A stretch of 64,000 nt of DNA, taken from NCBI GenBank assembly GCA_039602395.1, contig JBCNJP010000008.1, positions 17,366,354 to 17,430,353 of the forward strand, written 5' to 3'. The notes under the pieces are model-generated. The model worked only from the letters and a program-made list of their open reading frames with translations, searched no databases and had not been told where the DNA came from. The DNA is from Deinandra increscens subsp. villosa. Lineage: Eukaryota; Streptophyta; Magnoliopsida; Asterales; Asteraceae. The position numbers were made by a program, and so were the translations under genes. This document shows, piece after piece, positions 55,446 to 64,000 of this stretch; the first letter of the stretch is position 1, and the number at the start of each line of letters is the position of its first letter.

Positions 55446-55457
55446 GCTCTGATACCA
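55446..55457 (-). other. Primer-binding site for initiator Met-tRNA
   Basis: Minus strand TGGTATCAGAGC, the standard plant retrotransposon PBS complementary to the 3' end of initiator tRNA-Met. It lies two bases downstream of the 5' LTR end (...TTTTTCA|AT|TGG). Confidence 0.93.
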
Positions 55458-55459
55458 AT

Positions 55460-55811
55460 TGAAAAACCGTAAGACGGATCTTACTATAGGTTTGCTTGAT
55501 CGTAGAGTGAACACGAGACGTAAATAATAGTTTGTTTTATTGAAATCAACATAGACTCAATTACAAACTCTCTTGGAAGCTCTCTAGAGAAACACTATAA
55601 AAAACACATAGCTAAGAACTGGTCTCTCTCACTCGTCTTGACATTCAAAGTACAAGTTCCTATATATATACGTCTTCTCCGATCTCCGTCCGAACTCCAA
55701 GTTCGGCGGGTCCGAACCTCAGGTTCGGACCTAGTTCGGCCGGCAGCATGAACTTGTCTTGAATCTTCACATCGTCTTGTTCAGATACTTCACACATATT
55801 ATGTATCAACA
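55460..55811 (-). repeat. 5' LTR of gag-only element
   Basis: 352 bp, TG...CA. Carries the perfect CCGAACC hairpin at 55708-55730, a TATA-like run and an AATAAA signal like the 3' LTR. Confidence 0.92.
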
Positions 55812-55922
55812 ACAACTAAAATAAGTTGTAATACTTAAACATGTTCATTTTATTAATCAATTAAATATATCATACAATAAAGATAAACACAATGAATACA
55901 ATTCAAAACTGATTTAAGGTCT

Positions 55923-56444
55923 TTAATTTAGGTCCAGCAAACCTAGCGTGATCACAACATAGCTCAAGTATGGAATCCTGCAACATGTATAAGATAAAAT
56001 GTCAACTACAAAAGTAGTTGGTGAGTAAACACAAGTTTAAATAATATATGTATAATTTCAACAACGATATATGTATAACGAGATATTTTCATATATATAG
56101 TTAAACAAGTAATGAGTTAGAGGCAATGAGTGAGTGTATCAAACCCTACACAACTAGGCTTCCAATCACTTGACGCCTCCAGGCAGGCCGAGTGGGCTGT
56201 CAAACCAATAGATCTATTACCTTCAAGTTCGAGATATTGAGTTAGAGCACAACGAATCATTTAATTTAGGTCTAGCAAACCTAGCGTGATCACAACATAG
56301 CTCAAGTATGGATTCCTGCAACATGTATAAGATAAAATGTCAACTACAAAAGTAGTTGGTGAGTAAACACAAGTTTAAATAATATATGTATAATTTCAAC
56401 AACGATATATGTATAACGAGATATTTTCATATATATAGTTAAAC
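55923..56444. repeat. 185 bp direct duplication separated by 154 bp
   Basis: TTAATTTAGGTC(C/T)AGCAAA through CATATATATAGTTAAAC occurs at 55923-56106 and again at 56261-56444. The second copy ends exactly where the Helitron 3' terminus begins. The spacer includes GCCTCCAGGCAGGCCG. No gene is seen here. Confidence 0.88.
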
Positions 56445-56477
56445 GAGTTGGTGACCCGCCCGCGCGTTGCGGCGGGC
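56443..56477 (-). mobile_element. Helitron 3' terminus, variant CTCGT end (second copy)
   Basis: On the minus strand GCCCGCCGCAACGCGCGGGC is followed by GGGTCACCAACTCGT and then host T. This is identical to 35230-35264 and lies in different flanking sequence. The Helitron body should extend to higher coordinates and include the exon-like fragments at 56584-58690. Confidence 0.65.
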
Positions 56478-56583
56478 AACCGTATAGATTTAAAAGTTTA
56501 ATAAAACTAAACAAATAACACCCTACGACTAATTATGCAATCATAGAATATAAGGGAAAACCAAAACATCTCTACCTAAAAAT

Positions 56584-58690
56584 CTATGTTTCCTCATCCC
56601 TCTTGTAGCCTTCAAAAGGGTAGTCATCATGTTTTACATAGTGATATCCACACCTGTTTGGCATCTTACAACAAAATACCAACATAATTTATAAATGAAG
56701 ACATGTTTATAACAAAATTGAAGTTACATAATTTATAATCAAATAACAATAAATAGTATCCATGACCGACATGCTGGCGCAGTTAACTAAATGAAGACAT
56801 GTCTATAACAAAGCCTTTGTAATTGTAAGTTTCCTAAATAAACTTACCTCCCAAAGTTGTAGGACTATGCACTTGCAACAGGAGCGACAACCACTTTGTT
56901 ATGCATTCTTGTCTTGAAAAGGTGTTGTAGCCTCCGATCCAAGGCAACATACACAACATCATCATCTTGTAGGCTCTACAAATATCTGCAACAAAATTCG
57001 TCATCCTTAACTTTTAAAAACTACATCATAATTTAAGTTCGTTAATCTAAAGCATCATCAAGCAGTATACCTACAAACTTGTAGCCTATGTCATGAAATC
57101 CAAAGAAGAAGAACCATTTCCATGTGCAATCTGCTATAAATCGAATATAAAAATAAAAATATGCAATACTAATGTTCAACATGTTGGGTTTCGACAGTGG
57201 TATACGGGTGCCCGGTGACGTTAAAAAAAACTTGACCGTTTAAATAAAACATTACCGACCGAGTTTAGTGAATTAAGAGTTAAAAAGGATTAAACCGGTA
57301 ATCCGTTTACGCAGCGGAATAAATAAATTTACTAATTTTATACGCGTAAACCGAAGGTGTCGAAATCGTGTCAACAGGATCACAATCACCAAAAATATTT
57401 AATCACGCAAACACCATTTCGCGGTAAACATTTTAGCGCGAAAATAATAACGATTACATTAATCGAAATTAAATATCTAAACTAAAACCGGAGTTTAGAT
57501 ATACCTTCGCGGTGTTCTAACAAACGTTAGAGACACCGAGGGTCAACAAGATGACGCTAGGGTTTCACGAAAAAATAATCCGAACCGGCGGATTAAATCG
57601 TTTGCAAATCGCATACACCGTCTCAAAAGGATTCGTTGAGAATAGCAACGATTCCGTTTATGGTGGCGATAAGCGAGCACCAATCGAATCGAGACGGTGA
57701 CGGCGGCTAGGGTTTAGCCGGGCGATTACCACGATTGTTACGACGAGGGCTCGCACTCGTAAAATCGTGATGACGACGATTGTACCGATGAGTGGTGATG
57801 GAAACGCGTCATAGTGAAACGGAGCTACGCTAGGTCGCGACGGCGAGCTAGGGTTTGTGGATGGCGACGACATCCATCTAGAGGTGGGCGTCACCTATGG
57901 TGAATGGAAATAGGACGAAGGTGGTCATACCTTGATGAGTCACGCGGAAGGTTCGTCCAATGGCTTCTCGTATTACGCTGTCTTCTAGGGTTCCACGAAG
58001 GAAGCAAGACGACCAAGCTCTAGAGGAGGTTGGTTTGCGTGAAGGGAGGGGACGAGGGAGAAGGGAGGTGGCGGCACTAAAAGTGGCGCAGAGAGAGGGG
58101 AGGGGTGTGTAGGAATGAGCAACCAAAACTCCTCCCCTAGCTCTCTATATATAATGGATGGATCCTGGGCTTTATGGAAAACCTAAGCCCATGAGGATCC
58201 AGTCCATTAACCCTTCTCCAAGTAATTTAAAATTACAATTAATCCCCTTTTAGTTTGCGATTAATTAATAAAACAACTTTATTAATTTTACAAGTCGCAA
58301 ACTACGAGAAACATAAATAACTATTTATTTATTTCACCATAAAACATTAATCAAATGTTTTTCTCCGTTTATTTAATTATTTCAAGAATAATTATTTGTA
58401 ATTAATTAAATATTTATTAATCATGAATAAACATTAAATTAATTATATATATTTCCGTAAATTACCGGTTAGCCGAGTAAGCGGATTTTTATCTCGTTGC
58501 CCCCAGTGTAACTCTTTACGGGTCTAACCGGGTCGGGTTCTTGGTGTTGTCGGGTCTGGACATCCAATATCCAACACAACAAAGAGTAGATGTTGTAAAC
58601 ATTAGTGGCCTACCATCATTAGTAAATTCAATAAAGCCGAAATGGAGAACCGGCTTCGAGTCACTGCAAACATGGCAATCCATAACTTTA
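56584..58690 (-). pseudogene. Unidentified captured gene: at least four exon-like fragments
   Basis: In minus-strand order: about 58690-58590 gives VMDCHVCSDSKPVLHFGFIE and FTNDGRPLMFTTST; 57140-57073 gives TWKWFFFFGFHDIGYKF and a GTAGGT donor; 56975-56848 gives SLQDDDVVYVALDRRLQHLF and KTRMHNKVVVAPVASA, a stop, then a GTAAGT donor; 56664-56584 gives MPNRCGYHYVKHDDYPFEGY, KRDEET and a stop. Splice-like sites bound each piece, as expected for genomic gene capture by a Helitron. A solo LTR (57182-58576) interrupts it. I do not recognise the protein. Confidence 0.45.
57182..58576 (-). mobile_element. Solo LTR of a copia-type family, 1.4 kb
   Basis: Minus strand begins TGTTGGATATTGG and ends AACCCAACA. 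Terminal inverted TGTTGG/CCAACA and exact 5 bp target duplications CAACA flank it (57177-57181 and 58577-58581). No internal region is left, so it arose by LTR-LTR recombination. It is related to the truncated LTR at 38935-40119. A GC-rich patch (57650-58130) yields long spurious ORFs. Confidence 0.9.
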
Positions 58691-58699
58691 GAATATAAT

Positions 58700-61600
58700 T
58701 AGGAATGATTAGATACTCATAAGCATATGAAGTGTATAACACCTTGTTAATGCAGAAAGCTGCCAATAATAATTGCAAAAGGAATTAGGTGGTAAGTTAA
58801 CACAAATAAGTAATAATCGCAGTAAAACAACAATATTAAAGCTGATTAAAACTATTTAAAAGATGAAAAAACATAATATAAAGTATATAGTCTTAATCAT
58901 ATTCAAATTGAAACTTTACTTCAACAAAGAACATGTTACCTACAGATATAAGGCATAGTAGACTTTAAAATAGTAATTTATAAATTTAAATCTTTGCTTA
59001 AACAAAGACAGTTGATAAAGTTCATACTCCACAGACGATAATTCCCATACTGAACAGTTAGAAGAATTTACCTTAAGTTTTGTTATGTCCATTTGTTCAA
59101 GTTCGGCTATAGCCAACCTGTTTCTTTTTTATATTATTGGTATGAAGTGAATTGTGCGATATCGCGGTTCGGCTGCAGGCTCTGGGTCTGCTGGTGTCGG
59201 GTACCTATTTGTTTACATTATAATCAAGAAAAAAAATGTATTTAGAATTCTATACAATTTTTTACCATTGATCTGATGACCTAATAAGAAATGCTTTACC
59301 ATTGGCTTTAGAAGGTTCAATTGTTACCTGCAGGCTATAAACTTGGCAATTTCAATGTCAGGGTCTCAAATCACAATGATTGCTGATGTAGATGAAAGTT
59401 GGGCAGCTTGTCCATAGGTAATGAATGTTCTGTATAAAACATCAATTGAACGAGAGACATGGATTTATTCATTATCTTTAATGTTCAATCATTCTATTTC
59501 TCGTGTCGTAGTTCGAAGTGATCCAAAACAAACACACAGTAGGTTTGGGTAAGGCCTTACACTTAACACTTGGAACTCACGAGAGGGCCCACGATGTCTA
59601 GCTGTTGCAGTATTAGTGCAAGAGTACAGAATCCCATCTTGACTACATACAGCTCCCACTAAGCCTCAGATCCATTCCCAAAAGTAGTCTTTACTGGCAG
59701 TTACGCGACATCGTATACTACAATCAAAGAACAGTCCTTGGCAAACGGGAGGTAGCATATGTATCTCAGGTCAAAGGACACTATTGAGTATACCATTAAT
59801 CAAATTCGTCTTATGATTAAATCCATGAAGACAATTTGATACGAGTTACGTCATAACGTCATTCTCTAATGAGGTCTGTGAGTCTGGAGAGTCAACCCTT
59901 TGAGTCCAGAGTCAGAATAGTCATAGATCAGTTTTGTTCCCACAAATTAGATCGACTACGGACGGTTTTAGAATATTTCTCTAAATATTCATGGATGTTT
60001 AAAACGTATAAAATTCGAACACGTTTTGCAGAATTCGAAATCTGCATCTAAATCTTTAGATCAGATTGAATGATTTGGTGCAAACGTTATAGTTCGACAT
60101 CCCAATACTAAAGTAGAACATTAATGTAGCATAGAATTCAGGTAATACATAACAGTATTAGCTTATTGATCAAACTTGATCATGAAACAGTGAATTCTCG
60201 TGCTAGGTTCTATGCCTGTGTTTTGGTTTTGCCTGTTTAGTTGTTTCATTAGTTTTGGTGTTGCTCAGAACAGCAAAAGTATTTAAGTGAATCTGAATGT
60301 GTGATAAAACGTGTGCCCTTCGTATGCACATGGATTACTATGTTATCACTATGGCATTTTAATTGATTATCAACATAATCCAATTAACTTTCTTTGAATG
60401 TACCCTTACATTCATCATTCAAAGATTTCACTTAAGATGGCTCGTTGTTCGGTGAGTATACTCGAGTACTCATCATGAACATTTGTCATCATCAAGACAA
60501 GTTGAGATGATTCGGTTTCCAGCATGTGTCGTTGTGTAACTCCTTACAGTGACACTTATGCAACATCCCTATGTTGGATAGTTCTCATTTCATAACTAGT
60601 ATGATACGACTTGTTTCAAGAAATTGAATATATCTGAGGATGCCATTCCTGAGATGCTTTTCAATTTGTGTGTCTTGAAACTTAGAGATAAGTTGAGGCT
60701 TCATTACAAGTTTAAATCAGTAATCTTAAATGAACATTGGATCAGCACTTAATCGTTTATCCCGATAAGGATTAGTGGTGATGCTCCCACTTGCTTTATG
60801 TAGACGATGCATTCTTATAATCATCTTTCTTTCAAACCGTTAGGATATTGGTTTCCAAGACAAATCTTAGCAAACATACTTCGTTACCTATAACGAAGTT
60901 ATTTAGTTTCATAAACACAGTATGAATCTAAATTGAAAAATATCCAATTGTCATGTCACATACATGAGATAGCAAGATGATATCAAACTGCCAGAGTTTG
61001 ATGGTATCCTCAATACAATCATCTTTGTGTTTGAAAGGAGTTGCGTGCTAGACGCCTTGATGATTATTCTATCAGAGTACCGAGTCTGATTTGGGATTGA
61101 CAATTCAATCCAATGACCAACCAATAATGAAAGATTTTAGACAAGTAAAATCGTCCGAGTTTCATTTGGAATTATAAGTCATTTAGAATGCTTAACATGT
61201 TTTCATTATTGCAACAACTACTTGTTGTGAAAAGATGTTTGTCTAATGAGTTTTGAATATTTACAAGATTCACAGTGCACAGTCCGGTAATTCCTACAGA
61301 AAACAAGTTTCTATTTGACAAGGAATTTTGATGTCCATACATCAATTAGTTGGACGTGCATAACTCAAACTTGGTCTCCCGCAAGACTCTTCTTGGAACC
61401 AATTTGAGTTGCAAGTGATCGGCGAGGAAATGATTCGTGGGTATAAGGTGTGAACGGTGGCCATTGGCAAGTCATAAGTCATGTGTTAATTGGTTTTCAA
61501 ACTTTGAAAACAAATCCTTATAATGTAAGCAACATGTGCTTAGCAGGATTTTAATTTAACACGTACGAGTACAACCCATTTGTAGTCATCGACTTTCAAG

Positions 61601-62354
61601 GTGTTGTATGTATATATCTATTCTTGACCATCCTGGTCATATGCACAAAACTTAGTGCATTTATATAACAAAATCATACCAGTGATTGTGTTACATAAGT
61701 TCTGCTGGTGGCTTGAACTTTTATAAACACGCGTTTGATCTCATCAAAGGTCCTATTGTTTGAATTGACGAAATCAAGCAAGTGATTTCTCAAAAGGTTC
61801 AATTTTGATTTAATGAAGTCTCAAGCTATGTGATTCCAAACCATAAGGTTTTATGAATCAATATAGGTTGATTATTCCCGTTGTAGCTAGTACAATGAGA
61901 ATAAAAGACGTCATGGCCTTAATGGATTTTAGAAAGAACAATCGTTCTTCCTTAGCATTTAGGCCAGTCTTATGATCATTAAATCAATAGTACCATGCTT
62001 AGCGTCATGTTATATATGTTTGAATCTAATCTACCAACCAAGTGAAACATTTTCAAGTGTAGAAAAACAATGCATATCAATAAAGTTTAAACCGGAAACT
62101 TTAGTGCATGTTTAGATTCAAAACAAAAAGCAAAATTGTATCATCCTGGACCCCGCCAGGGAAAAACAAACAATTTGTTTAAAGATACCACCAAGAATTA
62201 AAACCGACATGATCTTTATTCAAAGTTTGCAATCATGCAAAGATGCCATGTCTTCTTGGTTGTCTTGCTTTCTACGACTTCACGTTCCTACAAAATGTAA
62301 AGTATGTCAAACATATATTTTGAAGGATCAAGTGAAGTGGTTTATAACATGAGG
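58700..62354. other. Long noncoding region, probably 3' part of a copia-type element
   Basis: No ORF over 60 codons and no protease, integrase or reverse transcriptase signature on either strand. It lies downstream (minus sense) of the gag at 62355-63272, where pol would be expected. Purine-rich GTGGGAGC phrases occur on the minus strand at about 59665 and 60785. An LTR pair could not be recognised, so the class is inferred from position only. Confidence 0.4.
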
Positions 62355-63272
62355 TTATAGATATATACCTTTGGAAGAACCCGCATCGGGCTTCTTCCCT
62401 TTCACCTTGGCAAGATATTCTGGGCAGTTTCTCTTCCAGTGCCCCATCTTGTTGCATTCGAAGCACTGGCGCTCATCTTGCGGCGGTGCCTTCGAAGCCC
62501 TTGACTTGCCCTTTGCGGTGCTACTAGACCCTCTAGCTGCAGCGCCCTTGCCTTTCTTCCTTTGCCCAGGTTTCCTCTTAACCTCAGGTTTCTTGACACC
62601 TCCGGATCGGATGGCGAGTACATCAGTCGACTTGCCTTTGCTGTTGTTACCGTTGAGAAAATTAATCTCAGCGGTCTTCAACATACCGTGAAGCTCGGTC
62701 ACTGTCTTAACCAGGCTGTTCATATTGAAATTGATCCGGAAGGGAGTGAACGCACTGGAAAGAGAGTGGAGGATCAAATCCGTCGCCATTTCCTGAGAAA
62801 TGACGTAGTCGAGCTTCGCAAGTCGGTCGATGTAGCCCTTCATCTTAAGGACATGGGCGCTGACAGGACTACCTTCGGCCATCCGACAGGTGATGAGCCT
62901 GACGACGGTCTCGTAGCGTTCCTGCCGGGCCTGGGTTTCAAACATGCCCTTAAGTTCCCCGATCATCTGAAACGCCGTCCTGTCAACCATACTCTTCTGA
63001 ATCTCAGTAGACATGGTTGCCAGCATGAGGCACGTAACTGAGTTGGCATCCTTTCTCAGTGCGTCATGTGCAGCGCGAGCAGCCGCAGTGTTATTTGCGG
63101 GTGCTTCGGGCACCTCGGCCTCCAACACATGTTGTTTGTTGGCCATTTGCAGGACTATTTTCAGATTTCGATGCCAGTCGAGGAAGTTGGTGTCATCAAG
63201 TTTCTCCTTCTCAAGGAGAGACTTGAGCTGGAAAACCTCGTTGTTAGCAGGAGGATTAGCCATCTGAAACAA
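62355..63272 (-). CDS. Copia-type Gag (UBN2-like) with zinc knuckle
   Basis: 305 residues from 63272, or 302 from the better-placed MANPPANNEV start at 63263. The N-terminal LDDTNFLDWHRNLKIVLQ is the usual start of copia UBN2/gag-polypeptide domains. A helical core follows (CLMLATMSTEIQKSMVDRT, GMFETQARQERYETVV), then a basic linker (about 225-275). One CX2CX4HX4C knuckle (CFECNKMGHWKRNC) precedes the C-terminal SSKGIYL. The stop falls where autonomous relatives continue into protease. The frame is intact, so Gag could be made, but no pol follows within 3 kb. Confidence 0.85.
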   Translation of the reverse strand: MFQMANPPANNEVFQLKSLLEKEKLDDTNFLDWHRNLKIVLQMANKQHVLEAEVPEAPANNTAAARAAHDALRKDANSVTCLMLATMSTEIQKSMVDRTAFQMIGELKGMFETQARQERYETVVRLITCRMAEGSPVSAHVLKMKGYIDRLAKLDYVISQEMATDLILHSLSSAFTPFRINFNMNSLVKTVTELHGMLKTAEINFLNGNNSKGKSTDVLAIRSGGVKKPEVKRKPGQRKKGKGAAARGSSSTAKGKSRASKAPPQDERQCFECNKMGHWKRNCPEYLAKVKGKKPDAGSSKGIYL

Positions 63273-63532
63273 CAGGCAATTTGTTTAGTGTTTCGATGTG
63301 ATATTCGTATTCAAAAACGGCAAGCAAATCTTGAATAGGAATATGGGAACCCAATTAGTAGTCGACCGTCAAAGGCAGCGTTAAGTGCAATCACCGGTCA
63401 CTAAGTAATCGGATAGACAACGTTTGTCTCTTGTGAAAAACAGTCACAACTCCCGTTTATGAGGCCTTCGCGAATTAATTTGCGAAATACGTTTAGCGTC
63501 ATCTATGCCAATTTTGTCTACGAATGACCAGA

Positions 63533-63690
63533 TGTACGGTGTTGAAATACTCCAATACACAAGGTACTCGTAAAGAAAATGATAGATGTCCTCAGTGGTC
63601 AGTGTGCATGCACGGTGTTGAAATACTCCAATGCACACACCTTGGAAGATACCCTGAACACCAAGTGCGGTGTTGAAATACTCCAACACT
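63533..63690 (-). other. Three copies of a 19 nt core flanked by different complementary 4 bp stems
   Basis: The element-sense core TTGGAGTATTTCAACACCG occurs exactly at 63686-63668, 63631-63613 and 63555-63537. Flanks are AGTG/CACT (63690-63664), TGCA/TGCA (63635-63609) and TGTA/TACA (63559-63533). Allowing G-U pairs, the second stem extends to 9 bp and the third to 5 bp. The array lies 260-420 nt upstream of gag, in the expected leader. It may be a packaging or dimerisation element; this is inferred. Confidence 0.6.
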
Positions 63691-63699
63691 GATGCATCG

Positions 63700-64000
63700 G
63701 TAAATATGTTCCAAGTTAGACTTGACTAGGATGGCATAATCTATCCGTTTTGCGGCTTACCAGATAGGATTAATTAGTCAGTGTTTTAATTAATTAAACG
63801 TTTGACTAAGCTACTTAAGAACCCTATCTCACTCGGGACAGTCAATTTAATAACCTCCTTATTAAAGACTACGTGTCGCGAGGCATTAACCAATTATTTT
63901 ATCGTTCGATTTTATTGATCGAAGAATTCGAGAACAGAGTCGAATAAAATTGGTTAAGTTATGTCGAGTTTTAATTAATTCGAAAACTCGATTCCAATTG
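63700..64000. other. Probable leader or 5' LTR of the copia-type element; nothing further recognised
   Basis: AT-rich sequence with repeated ATTAATTAA and TTCGA phrases to the end of the window. No plant initiator-tRNA primer-binding site is seen between 63273 and 64000, so the 5' LTR boundary is not established. Confidence 0.35.

Larger units (their letters stand above)
50808..55811 (-). mobile_element. Complete gag-only copia-type LTR retrotransposon (TR-GAG-like), 5.0 kb
   Basis: In element sense (minus strand): 5' LTR 55811-55460, primer-binding site 55457-55446, leader with a CCGAA-type motif array, gag pseudogene 55083-52705, about 1.5 kb of noncoding DNA with three stem-loop modules (52150-51911), polypurine tract 51180-51167 and 3' LTR 51166-50808. 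Target duplications (ACAAC on the + strand) flank it at 50803-50807 and 55812-55816. No pol domain is present. The LTRs differ by about seven substitutions and one small indel, so it is older than the gypsy-type element at 27577. Confidence 0.92.

Noticed and set aside
57658..58126. Minus-strand ORFs rich in Ser, Pro and Thr
   Set aside because: They lie in the GC-rich interior of the solo LTR, with no domain and no conservation with the related LTR at 38935.
58700..62354. Hidden copia pol region downstream of gag
   Set aside because: No protease, integrase or reverse transcriptase motif and no ORF above about 60 codons on the minus strand.
62371..63338. Plus-strand ORFs opposite the copia gag
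   Set aside because: They are antisense shadows of a clear UBN2-type Gag with a zinc knuckle.

Overview
This is a plant nuclear genome window, almost certainly from a eudicot. It has split genes with GT-AG introns, a full-length plant-specific MSH7, and dense plant-type LTR retrotransposons, MULEs and Helitrons. The style of the gag-only copia elements makes me think of Asteraceae, but that is an impression and not shown by the sequence.

Layout. Positions 1-9600 and 44965-54267 are two near-identical arms of a large inverted duplication. From the outside in, each arm holds a gag-only Ty1/copia-type LTR retrotransposon and then a decayed MULE with two tandem Ulp1-like modules, a 4 x ~190 bp tandem repeat and a broken MuDR-type transposase. 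Both arms carry the same retrotransposon insertion with the same GTTGT target-site duplication, so the segment was duplicated after the insertion, or the arms are misassembled alleles. A 500-N scaffold gap (44465-44964) abuts the right arm. Between the arms lie the two real host genes: MSH7 (17 exons, 9870-24532, +) and an intronless L-cysteine desulfhydrase (30972-32291, -). A very young gag-protease-only Ty3/gypsy-like element (27577-29770) sits between them. From 32.6 to 44.4 kb the DNA is a patchwork: Helitron 3' ends, a Helitron helicase relic, captured pieces of SKI2-, SMC4- and UBP14-like genes, and a truncated copia LTR fused to chimeric gag. Beyond the right arm (55.8-64 kb) are a Helitron end, unidentified exon-like fragments, a solo LTR with CAACA target duplications, about 3.6 kb of noncoding DNA, and another copia-type gag with an unusual leader.

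Most unusual signals. (1) The 3' noncoding part of the gag-only element holds three tandem stem-loop modules. Each has a near-identical ~42 nt core with a GNRA-capped inner hairpin, closed by a perfect 9-10 bp stem whose sequence differs completely between modules. (2) The leader of the second copia-type gag (63.5-63.7 kb) has an analogous set: three copies of a 19 nt core, each flanked by a different complementary 4 bp stem. Both look like selected RNA structure in non-autonomous retrotransposons. (3) The gag-only element has a dense CCGAA motif array in its leader and a perfect 10 bp CCGAAC hairpin next to the LTR TATA box. (4) Both Ulp1-like modules have lost the catalytic His and Cys at equivalent positions.

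How the genes relate: MSH7 (mismatch recognition with MSH2) and the desulfhydrase (cysteine to H2S, pyruvate and ammonia) are independent housekeeping genes. The MULE transposase lies head-to-head about 390 bp from the MSH7 start codon, with E2F-like sites between them. Most of the rest is transposon-derived.
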